From contig CAVUYB010000015.1 in NCBI GenBank assembly GCA_963745595.1, forward strand, positions 310,001-374,000: a stretch of 64,000 nt of DNA. The letters run 5' to 3'. Of the stretch, positions 53,050 through 61,120 are shown in pieces. Position 1 is the stretch's first letter. Every line of letters begins with the position of its first letter. Made by a program: the position numbers and the translations under genes. A model generated the notes under the pieces. The model was not told where the DNA came from. It ran no database searches and worked only from the letters and a program-made list of their open reading frames with translations. The stretch comes from DASZUK01 sp963745595 (lineage in GTDB: Bacteria > Actinomycetota > Acidimicrobiia > Acidimicrobiales > RAAP-2).

Positions 53050-53817
53050 TCAGAGGGGGAGGGGGTGGCGGAGGATCCCGGTGCCGGGCGCACGTTCGGC
53101 CAGGATTCGGCAGAACTCGATGGCGTCCAGGTCGACGTGCTCGCCGCCGGCTCCGGATCGGAACTGCCCTCCGGCCGGGCCACCGAGGGTGAGGGTGAAC
53201 GGCTCACCGTGCGTGCTCGCCCACTCGACGACGATGTCGGCCACGATCCGGCCGTCGTGGTCGGGATCGACGTCGAGTGGCTTGGCCGTGGCCCGAGCCA
53301 GGTCGATGCGGTGCATCCACACGTCACGGGTGAAGCCGACGTCGAAGAGGTAGGAGAGCGGTTGTCGGCCGACCGGAGCCGGGAGGTTCAGCAGGGGAAG
53401 CCGGCCGACGGGACGCGGGAGTCGCGTGCGGGCGCGCAGAGCCTTGACGGAAGCGGCCGCCCACTCGGCGATCAGTTGCTCGGTACTGATGCCGGCTCGC
53501 TCCCGAACCTGGAGCTCGTTCATCCCGTCCCACCAGAACTGACCGCCGATCTCGGCGACGAGTGGGCGACCCTTGATCACCTGGCGGACGAACTCGCGGG
53601 GTGAGGCCTGGCCGGCGGCGGAACCCACCGCATGGGCGGCCAGAGCCCGCACGTCCCAGAGCGCGCAATCAGTCGGTTCGGCCCAGTCGTCGGGCTCGAA
53701 GCTGCGCAGCAAGGCCGCGAACTTGTCGTTCTCCACGGCGGCGATCCGCATTGCCTCGTCGTGGGTGATCCTCGGGACCGTGGCGACGTCGTGGACGGTC
53801 GTCTGACGCTGAATCAT
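53050..53817 (-). CDS. Maleylpyruvate isomerase family (mycothiol-dependent) enzyme
   Basis: This 255-residue DinB-like protein has an N-terminal helix bundle with the start of the family (RITHDEAMRIAAVENDKFAA), WDVRALAAHAVGSAAGQASP with a His ligand, and the second His-containing helix FDVGFTRDVWMHRIDLARAT; the third ligand is likely in the C-terminal half. The family uses mycothiol for isomerase or transferase reactions, consistent with an actinobacterial host. The start overlaps the TetR stop (ATGA), so the genes are co-translated. Confidence 0.85.
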   Translation of the reverse strand: MIQRQTTVHDVATVPRITHDEAMRIAAVENDKFAALLRSFEPDDWAEPTDCALWDVRALAAHAVGSAAGQASPREFVRQVIKGRPLVAEIGGQFWWDGMNELQVRERAGISTEQLIAEWAAASVKALRARTRLPRPVGRLPLLNLPAPVGRQPLSYLFDVGFTRDVWMHRIDLARATAKPLDVDPDHDGRIVADIVVEWASTHGEPFTLTLGGPAGGQFRSGAGGEHVDLDAIEFCRILAERAPGTGILRHPLPL

Positions 53818-54470
53818 TGTCGTGCTCCTTCTCGGGTGCGGCCCTTTGGAGTGCGGCCCTGTGGGGTGCGGCCCGGCTGGCGTCGGTCCACGTCGGCCAG
53901 GAACATGTCCACGGCCCGTCCGGCCAGGCGCACCCAGCGATCGCCCCCGGGGTCGTTCGCCACCTGCTGATGGGCGAGGCCGCTCACGAGGGCACTGAAG
54001 ACGTCGACGTCGGACGGATCGGATCCCCCCGCCGCGGTGAGCCGTTGCCGGGCGATCTCGTAGAACTCGACGGCGAGCGCGTACGACGCCGGAGAAGGCT
54101 CGAAACCGGGGATCGTCCGTTGGAAGAGCAGCTGGTGACGCACCACGTCCTCGGTCGAGAACCGCACGAGGGCCTCGGTGAGCTCGACGAGCGCGTCGCG
54201 GGGGTCGTCGATCGGGGGGAGCGACCGGACGAGCTCGAGGAGCTGCCGGTTGCCGTCGGCGAACATCTGGTCATAGAGGTCGAGCTTCGAGTCGAAGTAG
54301 GCGTAGAGGGACGGCTGTCGGAGATCGACGCGGTCCGCGAGGTCCCGCAGTGAGATGGCGGCGAGGCCGTCTCGATGCGCCAATGTCCACGCCGCGGCCA
54401 AGATCGTCGCCCGCTTGGCTTCTCGCCGACGCCCTCGCCGGTCCACCTGGTCAACTTCCGTCGCCGTCAC
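53814..54470 (-). CDS. TetR family transcriptional regulator
   Basis: This 218-residue repressor has the TetR N-terminal domain KRATILAAAWTLAHRDGLAA, then SLRDLADRVDLRQPSLYAYF and DSKLDLYDQMF. The C-terminal ligand domain resembles the TetR_C group with WHG-like features. A C-terminal tail repeats RTPQGRTPKGRTREG. A 13-bp inverted repeat lies 17 bp upstream of the start, so autoregulation of the TetR-MPI-MBL operon is likely. Confidence 0.92.
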   Translation of the reverse strand: MTATEVDQVDRRGRRREAKRATILAAAWTLAHRDGLAAISLRDLADRVDLRQPSLYAYFDSKLDLYDQMFADGNRQLLELVRSLPPIDDPRDALVELTEALVRFSTEDVVRHQLLFQRTIPGFEPSPASYALAVEFYEIARQRLTAAGGSDPSDVDVFSALVSGLAHQQVANDPGGDRWVRLAGRAVDMFLADVDRRQPGRTPQGRTPKGRTREGARQ

Positions 54471-54486
54471 CGGGCGCTCCTCGTAG

Positions 54487-54521
54487 AACTATGACTGATC
54501 GGTTATCTATCAGTCATAGTT
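54487..54521. promoter_or_regulatory. TetR operator palindrome
   Basis: Perfect 13-bp arms AACTATGACTGAT (54487-54499) and ATCAGTCATAGTT (54509-54521) are separated by 9 bases. The site lies just upstream of the TetR start codon and is AT-rich compared with the surroundings. This is the size and place of an autoregulatory TetR operator overlapping the promoter. Confidence 0.75.
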
Positions 54522-54592
54522 ACACCCGGAGGGGGCGTCGTCAAGGCCCTGTCGCGCCAAGTTCGTGTCAAGGCGCCCAGTGTGTCGACCGG

Positions 54593-54871
54593 TCAGCTCG
54601 CTTTCACGTACTCCTGGAGCGCTCGGCGGATGGCTTCGGACACGCTGATCCCGTCCTCAGTTGCCCGCAGGAGGAGGTCTCGCTTCAGCTCCGGGTCCAG
54701 CCGTACCGACTCGACCGACGACGGCGCCGAACCCATGGCTGGTCGACCGCCCCGTCGGCGGAGCACCTCGTCGACGTCGTAGCCTCGTTCTGCCTCGTCG
54801 GCCATTGCTTCGATCATCTCGTCGGTGATCGGCGTACCGTCCGCTTTCGTTCCGTGGGTCTTCGGTGGCAT
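54593..54871 (-). CDS. Ribbon-helix-helix antitoxin-like protein
   Basis: This 92-residue protein starts at the ATG giving MPPKTHGTKADGTPITDEMI. The C-terminal half has SVESVRLDPELKRDLLLRAT and ISVSEAIRRALQEYVKAS, a CopG-type ribbon-helix-helix. The start overlaps the stop of the upstream toxin-like frame (ATGA), so the toxin precedes the antitoxin here. Confidence 0.85.
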   Translation of the reverse strand: MPPKTHGTKADGTPITDEMIEAMADEAERGYDVDEVLRRRGGRPAMGSAPSSVESVRLDPELKRDLLLRATEDGISVSEAIRRALQEYVKAS

Positions 54872-55112
54872 CACGAGCCTCCGGGGAGCAGCCGTCGATA
54901 TTGGGCGGTCATCGTCATAGCGTGGATCACTGCCGGACCTTGGGCCGGTCGAGGATGACGAGCTCCAAGAAATTGCCGCTTCGGTCGGGCCCGAGCACCA
55001 AGTAGCGGATCGGGTCCTCTTCCACCTCTTCGATGACCACGGCGTTGTCGAGCACATGCTGCATGTCCTCCTGGGCGACGCCATGTCGGTGCGCCGAGGG
55101 GAGAACCTCCAC
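54871..55112 (-). CDS. BrnT/RelE-like toxin (frameshifted)
   Basis: This protein has about 80 residues if repaired. The N-terminal part reads HGVAQEDMQHVLDNAVVIEE, RYLVLGPDRSGNFLELVILD and then stops at 54927; one base over, AVIHAMTMTAQYRRLLPGGS follows and ends with a TGA overlapping the antitoxin ATG. The joined product matches a common actinobacterial toxin family with a VIHAM.MR.KY end. The overlap with the antitoxin supports the second frame as real, so an indel near 54945 is likely. The GTG start has a poor ribosome binding site. Confidence 0.65.
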
Positions 55113-55141
55113 GAAGGAATCGTACTACGAAACACGAATGG

Positions 55142-55147
55142 ATTATA
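55142..55147 (-). promoter_or_regulatory. -10 box for the toxin-antitoxin pair
   Basis: A perfect TATAAT lies on the minus strand 29 bp before the GTG of the toxin gene. The -35 region is weak, as expected for a promoter controlled by the antitoxin. Confidence 0.45.
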
Positions 55148-55299
55148 TGGGTGGCTATCCAACTCTGCGGTCCGTTCCCTCGGTCGGGCCGGTGCCTACC
55201 GGCGTCGGCGAGTACAGCAGGCCGGGCCCTGCGATCGCGTAAGAGTCGCCGGTGCACGACCGCCAACCCGGGCGAGCGCAAGAGCATCGTTGGTCGTGA

Positions 55300-55377
55300 T
55301 GGTCGGGCTGCCCGGATTTGAACCGGGGACCTCTGCGTCCCGAACGCAGCGCGCTAACCAAACTGCGCCACAGCCCG
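55300..55377 (-). tRNA. tRNA-Pro (anticodon CGG)
   Basis: On the minus strand the gene begins CGGGCTGTGGCGCAG and ends AGCCCGACCA. The anticodon stem CTGCG/CGCAG holds loop TTCGGGA, giving CGG (proline). The T arm GGTTCAAATCC is normal and CCA is encoded. Confidence 0.95.
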
Positions 55378-55413
55378 CCGCCGGAACCACTGGCTCCAGC
55401 GAAGGGGTTCAGC

Positions 55414-56454
55414 CTAGCCGCGACGTCGGGGGCCACCCGAAGGCGCATCGGCTGCCTCGCCGAGCCCATCAGCGGCGCGATCGCCGCCGCCGCCGGTACC
55501 GCCGACCGGGGCCGTCCCGTTGATCGACGCCGCCTCACCGGCCTCGGCGGGCCGGCGGATGACGACCTTGACGATCCGCCGCTTGTCCATCTCCTGGATC
55601 CGGAGGTCCCAGCCGTCGAGGAGGAACGACTCGCCGTCCTCGGGGATGTGGCCGAGGCAGTCGAGGACGAAGCCGGCGAGCGTCACGTAGTCGCCGTCGG
55701 GGATCTCGATGCCGAGCCGCTCGCGGACGTCGTCGACGCTCGCGCGGCCGTCGACCAGCCAGCGGGCGTTGTCGACGCGGACGACCGCTGGCTCGTCGTC
55801 GACCGGGTCGAACTCGTCGTGCAGGTCGCCGACGATCGGCTCCAGCAGATCCTTGACGGTGAGGACACCGGCGACGCCACCGTACTCGTCGACGACGACC
55901 GCGAACCCGCGCCGCTGCCGTCGCATCTCGACGAGCGCTTCGAGGATGCGACGAGACTCGGGGATCGCGTACGGCTGTCGGAGCCGGCGGGAGATCTCGA
56001 GCGGCGACGGCTGTCCCGACGGTTCAGCCGATGCGCCATCGCCATCGCCGCGGTCGCCATCGCCGACCGACGCCGCGGCCCCCGTCGACCGGCGCGATCG
56101 GGACCGGAACAGGTCGTTCACGAAGAGGATACCGACGAGGTCGTCGAGATCGTCGTTGACGACCGGGAAGCAGCTGTGGCCGGACTCCCGGACGGCCTGG
56201 GCAACGTCGTCGGCGGTGACCGGGATCGTCAGCGCGGCGACGTCGGCCCGGGGGGTCATGACTTCGCGGACGTCCATGTCCCGTAGGTCGGCCAGCGCCT
56301 CGGTGATCAGCCGCTCCTGCTCGCCGGCGGCCGAGCTCTCGTACGCCTCGTCGGCCGGCGTCGTTTCCCGGGCGTCACGGTCCGCTCGGTGCCACCAGCG
56401 ACGCTGGACGGGTGGTTGACCTGGTGGAGGCCGGTTCGAGCGGCTCCCGGGCAC
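55414..56454 (-). CDS. CorC/HlyC-type CBS domain protein
   Basis: This 346-residue protein has two CBS domains (residues about 60-230; MTPRADVAALTIPVTADDV and FAVVVDEYGGVAGVLTVKDL) and a C-terminal transporter-associated domain with ARWLVDGRASVDDVRERLG and DYVTLAGFVLDCLGHIPEDG. No membrane domain (DUF21) is present, as in CorC, which is linked to magnesium and cobalt efflux. A Gly/Asp-rich insertion lies between the CBS motifs. It is next to tRNA-Pro and follows the receiver gene by 13 bp on the same strand. Confidence 0.9.
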   Translation of the reverse strand: MPGSRSNRPPPGQPPVQRRWWHRADRDARETTPADEAYESSAAGEQERLITEALADLRDMDVREVMTPRADVAALTIPVTADDVAQAVRESGHSCFPVVNDDLDDLVGILFVNDLFRSRSRRSTGAAASVGDGDRGDGDGASAEPSGQPSPLEISRRLRQPYAIPESRRILEALVEMRRQRRGFAVVVDEYGGVAGVLTVKDLLEPIVGDLHDEFDPVDDEPAVVRVDNARWLVDGRASVDDVRERLGIEIPDGDYVTLAGFVLDCLGHIPEDGESFLLDGWDLRIQEMDKRRIVKVVIRRPAEAGEAASINGTAPVGGTGGGGDRAADGLGEAADAPSGGPRRRG

Positions 56455-56467
56455 GGCGATCCTCCGG

Positions 56468-56920
56468 TCAGGTGTCGCTTCCGGCCCCGGTCAGCGTCGG
56501 CGCACCGCCGACCAGCACCGGTACCGGCTGGTACGCGTCGTCGGCATACGTCCCGCCGTCGAGCAACGCGGCCGTCGCCCGCCGGAGCCGAAGCGGGTCG
56601 AGCGGCTTGACGAGCCAGCCCTCCGCCCCCGACCGCCGGGCCAGGAAGACATCCGGCCGCCGGTCGAGGAGCATCAGGACCGGCACGTGGCGGATGTCGA
56701 GGTACGACTCGTCCAGCCGCAGCTCGAGGCAGACGGCCATGCCGCCCATGTTGCCCATCTGCATGTCGACGACGACGAGGTCCGGCGGATCGGCCAGGAC
56801 CGCCTCGACGACCTCCGGCCCGGACGCCACCTGGACGACCTGGAGATCGGGCCCCTCGGTCACCGATGCCACTTCGTGGCGGACGGTCGGGGCGTCGCTG
56901 GCGACCAGGATGGTGCGCAC
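56468..56920 (-). CDS. Single-domain response regulator (receiver only)
   Basis: This 150-residue protein consists of a receiver domain: TILVASDAPTVRHEV, the Asp in LVVVDMQMGNMGG, VLMLLDRR and the Lys in WLVKPLDPLRLRRA. The first acidic residue pair is reduced to SDAP, one Asp instead of two. A Pro-rich tail has no output domain. It may dock to a protein partner or be a phosphate sink. It lies between the ArsA-type pair and the CorC-like gene on the same strand. Confidence 0.85.
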   Translation of the reverse strand: MRTILVASDAPTVRHEVASVTEGPDLQVVQVASGPEVVEAVLADPPDLVVVDMQMGNMGGMAVCLELRLDESYLDIRHVPVLMLLDRRPDVFLARRSGAEGWLVKPLDPLRLRRATAALLDGGTYADDAYQPVPVLVGGAPTLTGAGSDT

Positions 56921-56974
56921 CGCCCGACTCTACCCGACGCGTCTCCCGTTACCCCAAGGCGCTCGCCGAAGCCT

Positions 56975-58120
56975 CTACCCGAAGAGGTGGTCGGCGACGA
57001 TGCCCAGCTGGGTGAGGTCGTGGACGTCGCTCCCGAGCATCGGCACCGGCCGGACCGGTGCCGGGGCGACCCGCTCGGCGAGCGTGCGGTAGACGGCCTC
57101 GTCGCGGTCGGCCATCCGGTCGAGCTCGTCGAGATTGGCGACGATCGCCGCCAGATCGCTGCCCGGTGGCGGCACGGGGACCGACAGTCCGTGACGGCCG
57201 AACCGGGGGTGGACGCGGTTGACGACCAGGCCGGCCGGGACGATGTCCGTCTCGGCCAGCTTGCCCGCAAAGAACTCGGCCTCCTCGACCGCGTCCGGTC
57301 GGGGCGACGTGACGAGGACGTAGGCCGTCGCCGGGTCGGCGAGGAGGGCTCGAACGGCCTTGGCCCGATCGTGGAACCCTTCCTCCATCCCGCTGAACGC
57401 CTGGAAGAACGTCACCGCGTCGTCCACGATCTCGGCTCCCGCCACCTTCGAGATCGTCCGCAGCACCGCTCGGGTGGCCACGCTCACCGCCCGCAGCCCG
57501 GCCCGGGTGGGCAGGAGCAGCGCCCGGAACAGCCGGTTCTCCAGGAACTGCGTCAGCCGCCGCGGCGCGTCGAGGAGATCGAGGGCGTTGCGGGTCGGCG
57601 GGGTGTCGACGACGACGATGTCGTAGTCGCCGCTCTCCGTCAGCTCGTAGAGCTTCTCCATCGCCATGTACTCCTGCGTGCCCGAGAGCGCGCCGGCCAG
57701 GTTCTGGTACAGCCGGTTCGCCTGGATCGACGTCGCCTGTTCCGCGGTCCGTGCGTAGCGGCGGACGAGGTCGTCGAACGTCCCCTTCGTGTCGAGCATG
57801 ACGGCGTACAGCTCGCCCGGCCAGTCGCCGTCGACCGGCGTCGGCGTGTTCGGCAGCGAATCGACGCCGAGCGCGTCGGCCAGCCGGCGGGCCGGGTCGA
57901 CCGTCACGACGCACGCCCGGCGTCCCGATCGCGCCGCCTGCAGCGCGAACGTCGCGGCGACCGTCGTCTTCCCGACGCCGCCCGGGCCGCAGCAGACGAC
58001 GACCGGGCGGTCGGCCGCGAGGGACGTCAGGCCGCCGGCCGGACCGGGAGCAACGGGACCGGGAGCAGTCGGACCGGGTGCCGATGCGCCGGCGGTGTCG
58101 GGTGCGGTCGAGTCGGTCAT
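56975..58120 (-). CDS. ArsA/GET3-type ATPase 1
   Basis: This 381-residue ATPase has the deviant P-loop VVVCCGPGGVGKTTVAATFA, the switch TVDPARRLADALGVDSLPNT, the sequence VVVDTPPTRNALDLLDAPRR and a helical domain with FFQAFSGMEEGFHDRAKAV. It starts with a Pro/Ala-rich stretch. Actinobacteria often carry two such genes in tandem near whiB. Their role is unknown: no arsenite genes are adjacent and the arsenite-binding cysteines are not seen. Its ATG overlaps the stop of ATPase 2. Confidence 0.88.
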   Translation of the reverse strand: MTDSTAPDTAGASAPGPTAPGPVAPGPAGGLTSLAADRPVVVCCGPGGVGKTTVAATFALQAARSGRRACVVTVDPARRLADALGVDSLPNTPTPVDGDWPGELYAVMLDTKGTFDDLVRRYARTAEQATSIQANRLYQNLAGALSGTQEYMAMEKLYELTESGDYDIVVVDTPPTRNALDLLDAPRRLTQFLENRLFRALLLPTRAGLRAVSVATRAVLRTISKVAGAEIVDDAVTFFQAFSGMEEGFHDRAKAVRALLADPATAYVLVTSPRPDAVEEAEFFAGKLAETDIVPAGLVVNRVHPRFGRHGLSVPVPPPGSDLAAIVANLDELDRMADRDEAVYRTLAERVAPAPVRPVPMLGSDVHDLTQLGIVADHLFG

Positions 58121-59098
58121 CGGCCCTCCGGCTCCGCTGCCAGCCGCTCGACGCCGCTGGCCAGGGCCCGCGAGAGCGCGCCGATCTCGTCCGGCCCGAT
58201 CGACGGCGTCGCCAGGGCCGGCGTGGGCAGCTGCGGGAGCGGGAGCTCGCGAGCGAGCCGCTCGACCTGCTCGGCCGCGAGCTCGTGCCGGTGGACCCGG
58301 AACCGTCGGGCCGCTTCGAGCGCCGCCAGCTCGTCCGTCCCGAGACGGACGCCGGCCGCGCCGGCCGCGTCGGTGGTTCCGGCCGCCAGACCCCCGGGCA
58401 GGTCGTCCCAGCCGTTGACGATCACCGGGCCGAGCTGCACGCCGGCCCGGTCCTCCAGCTGGTAGCCGGCCTCGACGGTCTCTGAGACCGGCATCTCCTC
58501 GGGCAGCGTGACGAGGACGACGCGGCACCGCGACGGGTCCGACAGCAGGGCGACGACGTCTTCCGCCTGCGATCGGACCGGGCCGGAACGGGCCACGTCG
58601 AGCAGTCCACGGGCCGACGTCAGGAACGTCATGGCATGGCCGGTCGCCGGGGCGTCGACGACGATGAGGTCGGCCACCCCGTCCTGCTCGAGCTGCTTCA
58701 CCTTGCCGAGCACGAGGACGTCCCGGATGCCCGGGATAGCCGTCGCCACGACGTCGATCACGCCCGACGAGACCAGGCGTTTCGACACCCGCTGGAGGCC
58801 GTGGTCGGCCAGGTACTCGAGCAGCGCGTCGTCCGGCGTGAGCCGCCGGCCGCGGACGGTGCCACCACCCGGTGCGTCGTACAGCGCCGCCTCGTCGTAC
58901 CCGAGCGGATGCTCCGGTCGGTTGCGGTCGAACGCGGCCAGGATGCCCGGTCGGCCCTCGAGCTCGACGACGAGGACCGACATCCCGCCGTCGGCGGCCA
59001 TCCGGGCCAGGGCGGCCGTCATCGTCGTCTTGCCGACGCCACCCTTGCCGGCAACGATCAGCACCCGGCTCGCCGCGCTCGAAGCTCGCCACGTCCAT
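58117..59098 (-). CDS. ArsA/GET3-type ATPase 2 (frameshifted near the start)
   Basis: This protein has about 326 residues. The P-loop is RVLIVAGKGGVGKTTMTAAL, followed by ELEGRPGILAAFDRNRPEHP, LIVVDAPATGHAMTFLTSAR and VTLPEEMPVSETVEAGYQL. The natural N-terminus MDVASFER lies in another frame; removing one G near 59074 joins it to ASRVLIVAGKGG. Without the repair the first good start is the GTG at 59064, inside the P-loop strand. The gene overlaps ATPase 1 by four bases, so the two are made together and probably form a heteromer. It diverges from whiB. Confidence 0.82.
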
Positions 59099-59303
59099 CG
59101 GCCGGGAGCGTAGTGCCGGGCCCGCCGTCCGAGCGGTCCCCGACGGCTCGAACGGGGGTGGCCCGGCGGCGTTCCTCCAGTCGACCAACTGGCGCTGCCG
59201 CGTCCGGCCGGAGCCGCAAAGTCCCTGCTAAACCCCCTTGTCTGTTCCTCGGCGGCAGCGATACCCTGGTTGCGGACACGGAGGGGGTCGCGACGGGGTG
59301 GCG

Positions 59304-59573
59304 ATGCAGAACATGATGCAGCAGGGGATAGAGATTTGGCAGACCAAAGCGGCGTGCCGGGGGCCGCAGTCGACGGCCTTCTTCCCACCGTCGCACGCGG
59401 AGCGCAAGGAAGAGAAGATCGCTCGGGAGTCACGGGCCAAGTCGATCTGTGCCGGCTGCCACGTACGGAACGACTGTCTCGGCTACGCCATCGCGATCCG
59501 TGAGCCGCACGGCATCTGGGGCGGCCTCAACGAGACCGAGCGCAAGCAGCTCCTCGACCGTCGGGCCGGCTGA
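59304..59573 (+). CDS. WhiB-family iron-sulfur regulator
   Basis: This 89-residue protein starts at the ATG giving MQNMMQQGIEIWQTKAACRG. It has the four cysteines of the family: one in KAACRG, and CAGCHVRNDC followed by the GIWGGLNETERK turn that binds the principal sigma factor. FFPPSHAE is also typical. WhiB proteins hold a [4Fe-4S] cluster and bind the primary sigma factor. The paralog group (WhiB1, 2 or other) cannot be fixed. It diverges from the ArsA-type pair. Confidence 0.93.
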   Translation: MQNMMQQGIEIWQTKAACRGPQSTAFFPPSHAERKEEKIARESRAKSICAGCHVRNDCLGYAIAIREPHGIWGGLNETERKQLLDRRAG

Positions 59574-59603
59574 ACCGGTCTGGGCCGCGCCCGGAGGGGC
59601 AGC

Positions 59604-60528
59604 TCAGGAAGCCAGTCCGAGCGCCTTCGACGCGTCGGCCACCCCCCGGCTGGTGCAGACCGATGCCGGCTGGTCGCCGTCCACCGAGCACACCGACGCC
59701 GACAGGTAGTTGGCGCTGGCCACGATGGCCTGCGTCACGGGGTCTTTCGGTGTCGAGAGACCGGTGGCGATCTGGTTCGTCGTCAGCCCCTGCAGGATCG
59801 ACGGGGAGTACGACGTCCCGGCGATCACCCGGTTCCCGATGTCCATGAACGGCACGGCCTGCCCCTTCGTCGCCGCGCCCGTGTACCGCGGCGTGTCGTA
59901 CCGGTTCGTGAGCGATGCCTCGTCGCCGGTCAACCGTTCCAGTACCGCCCAGCCGGTGCCCGAGCTGTTCTGCACGTTGCCGTAGCGTTCGCGGCAGCGC
60001 GACGGTGACGTACCGGCTGGCGAAGGTGGCGTCCGCGAACGTGACCGTCTGCGTGTCGCCGAAGACGTCGGTCGAGCTCGACTGCGTCGTCTGCAGCCCC
60101 GCGAACTTCCCGAAGCGGGAGAGCGCGGCGACGATCGCCCACCGCTGCGCCGCGCAGAACGGGTTGAACTCGGCGCCGACGTAGAGGACGCCGGGCTTGC
60201 CGTCGACCGTCCAGACCGGCCGGCCGGCGACGACCGTCGGCGGCGTGACCGCGACCGACGACGACGTGACGCCCACCGCGTCGTAGACGGTCGCCGGGAT
60301 ATGCGTCAGCTGCTGTGTGACCGCGGACGGGAGCGGCGAGGCCAGCGGGGCTGTGCCCGGCGGCGCGGACGAGCTCGTCAGCTTGATGACGACGAGGACG
60401 ACGACGATGATCAGGACGAGGCCGACCACCCCCCACGTGAGGAGGATCGTCGTCGCCCGCCGGGCCGCCCGGGCCGGCCGCGGCGATGGGGTCGGTGCCG
60501 GGCTCTCGCCGGCGTCGCTGTCAGTCAC
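59604..60528 (-). CDS. DUF929 thioredoxin-like protein, second copy (frameshifted)
   Basis: This protein has about 307 residues if repaired. A basic N-terminus, one membrane helix (LTWGVVGLVLIIVVVLVVIK) and an extracytoplasmic DUF929 domain with LYVGAEFNPFCAAQRWAIVA, SSSTDVFGDTQTVTFADATF and VPFMDIGNRVIAGTSYSPSI are seen. The active-site-like CxxC of the other copy is NPFC here, so one cysteine is missing. The frame changes near 59997; removing one C gives VALRERYGNVQNSSG. It is the last gene of a DUF929-VKOR-DUF929 operon and lies 54 bp after the VKOR gene. Confidence 0.82.
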
Positions 60529-60582
60529 CGTCGACGTTCACCGACCGGCCAGCACTCCTCGGCACCCAGTACTCCTCGGCAC

Positions 60583-61077
60583 TCAGTACCCCTCGGCATC
60601 GGCGCGGCCGCTCCATCCGAGCATTGGCAGCACGGTCGAGATGATCAGGACGAACAGCAGGAACGTGATGACGTGCACCGACGTGCACCACAGGCAGATG
60701 TTGCCGATGATCAGCAGCTCGGCCGACACGAGGTAGAGGGCGAACAGGACGCCGACGACCGCCATGGCGAGCCGGACGATGTGCACCCGCCGGTCGGCCG
60801 TGTACCAGAGCGGCGGCAGGTTGATGACGGTCATCGCCAGATAGAACGCCAGGCCGAGCACCGCGACGGGGATCCCGAGGAAGTGCGACTGGGCGCTCGT
60901 CGTGACCTTCTCGCAGTTGATGACGCCGGTGTCGCTGCAGACGAGCGGGATCTTGGCGAAGTGGTCGATCGTCAGGTAGATGGAGACGCCCAGGCCGGCC
61001 AGCGAGAGCACCAGGGCGGTCGCCACCCGCCAGCGGGCCGGGGTGGCGGTGTACTCGGTGGTGGCTGCCTCAGCCAT
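60583..61077 (-). CDS. Vitamin K epoxide reductase family protein (VKOR)
   Basis: This 164-residue membrane protein has four helices. The catalytic CxxC is in IIGNICLWCTSVH, and the loop cysteines are in LVCSDTGVINCEKVTTS. Bacterial VKOR replaces DsbB, using quinones to reoxidise an extracytoplasmic thioredoxin-like partner and so make disulfides. The partner here is most likely the DUF929 proteins on either side. It lies 43 bp after the first DUF929 gene. Confidence 0.93.
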   Translation of the reverse strand: MAEAATTEYTATPARWRVATALVLSLAGLGVSIYLTIDHFAKIPLVCSDTGVINCEKVTTSAQSHFLGIPVAVLGLAFYLAMTVINLPPLWYTADRRVHIVRLAMAVVGVLFALYLVSAELLIIGNICLWCTSVHVITFLLFVLIISTVLPMLGWSGRADAEGY

Positions 61078-61120
61078 CGTTCTCTGCCGTCGTCCTCGAG
61101 GCGGATCAGCCGTCGTCCCC

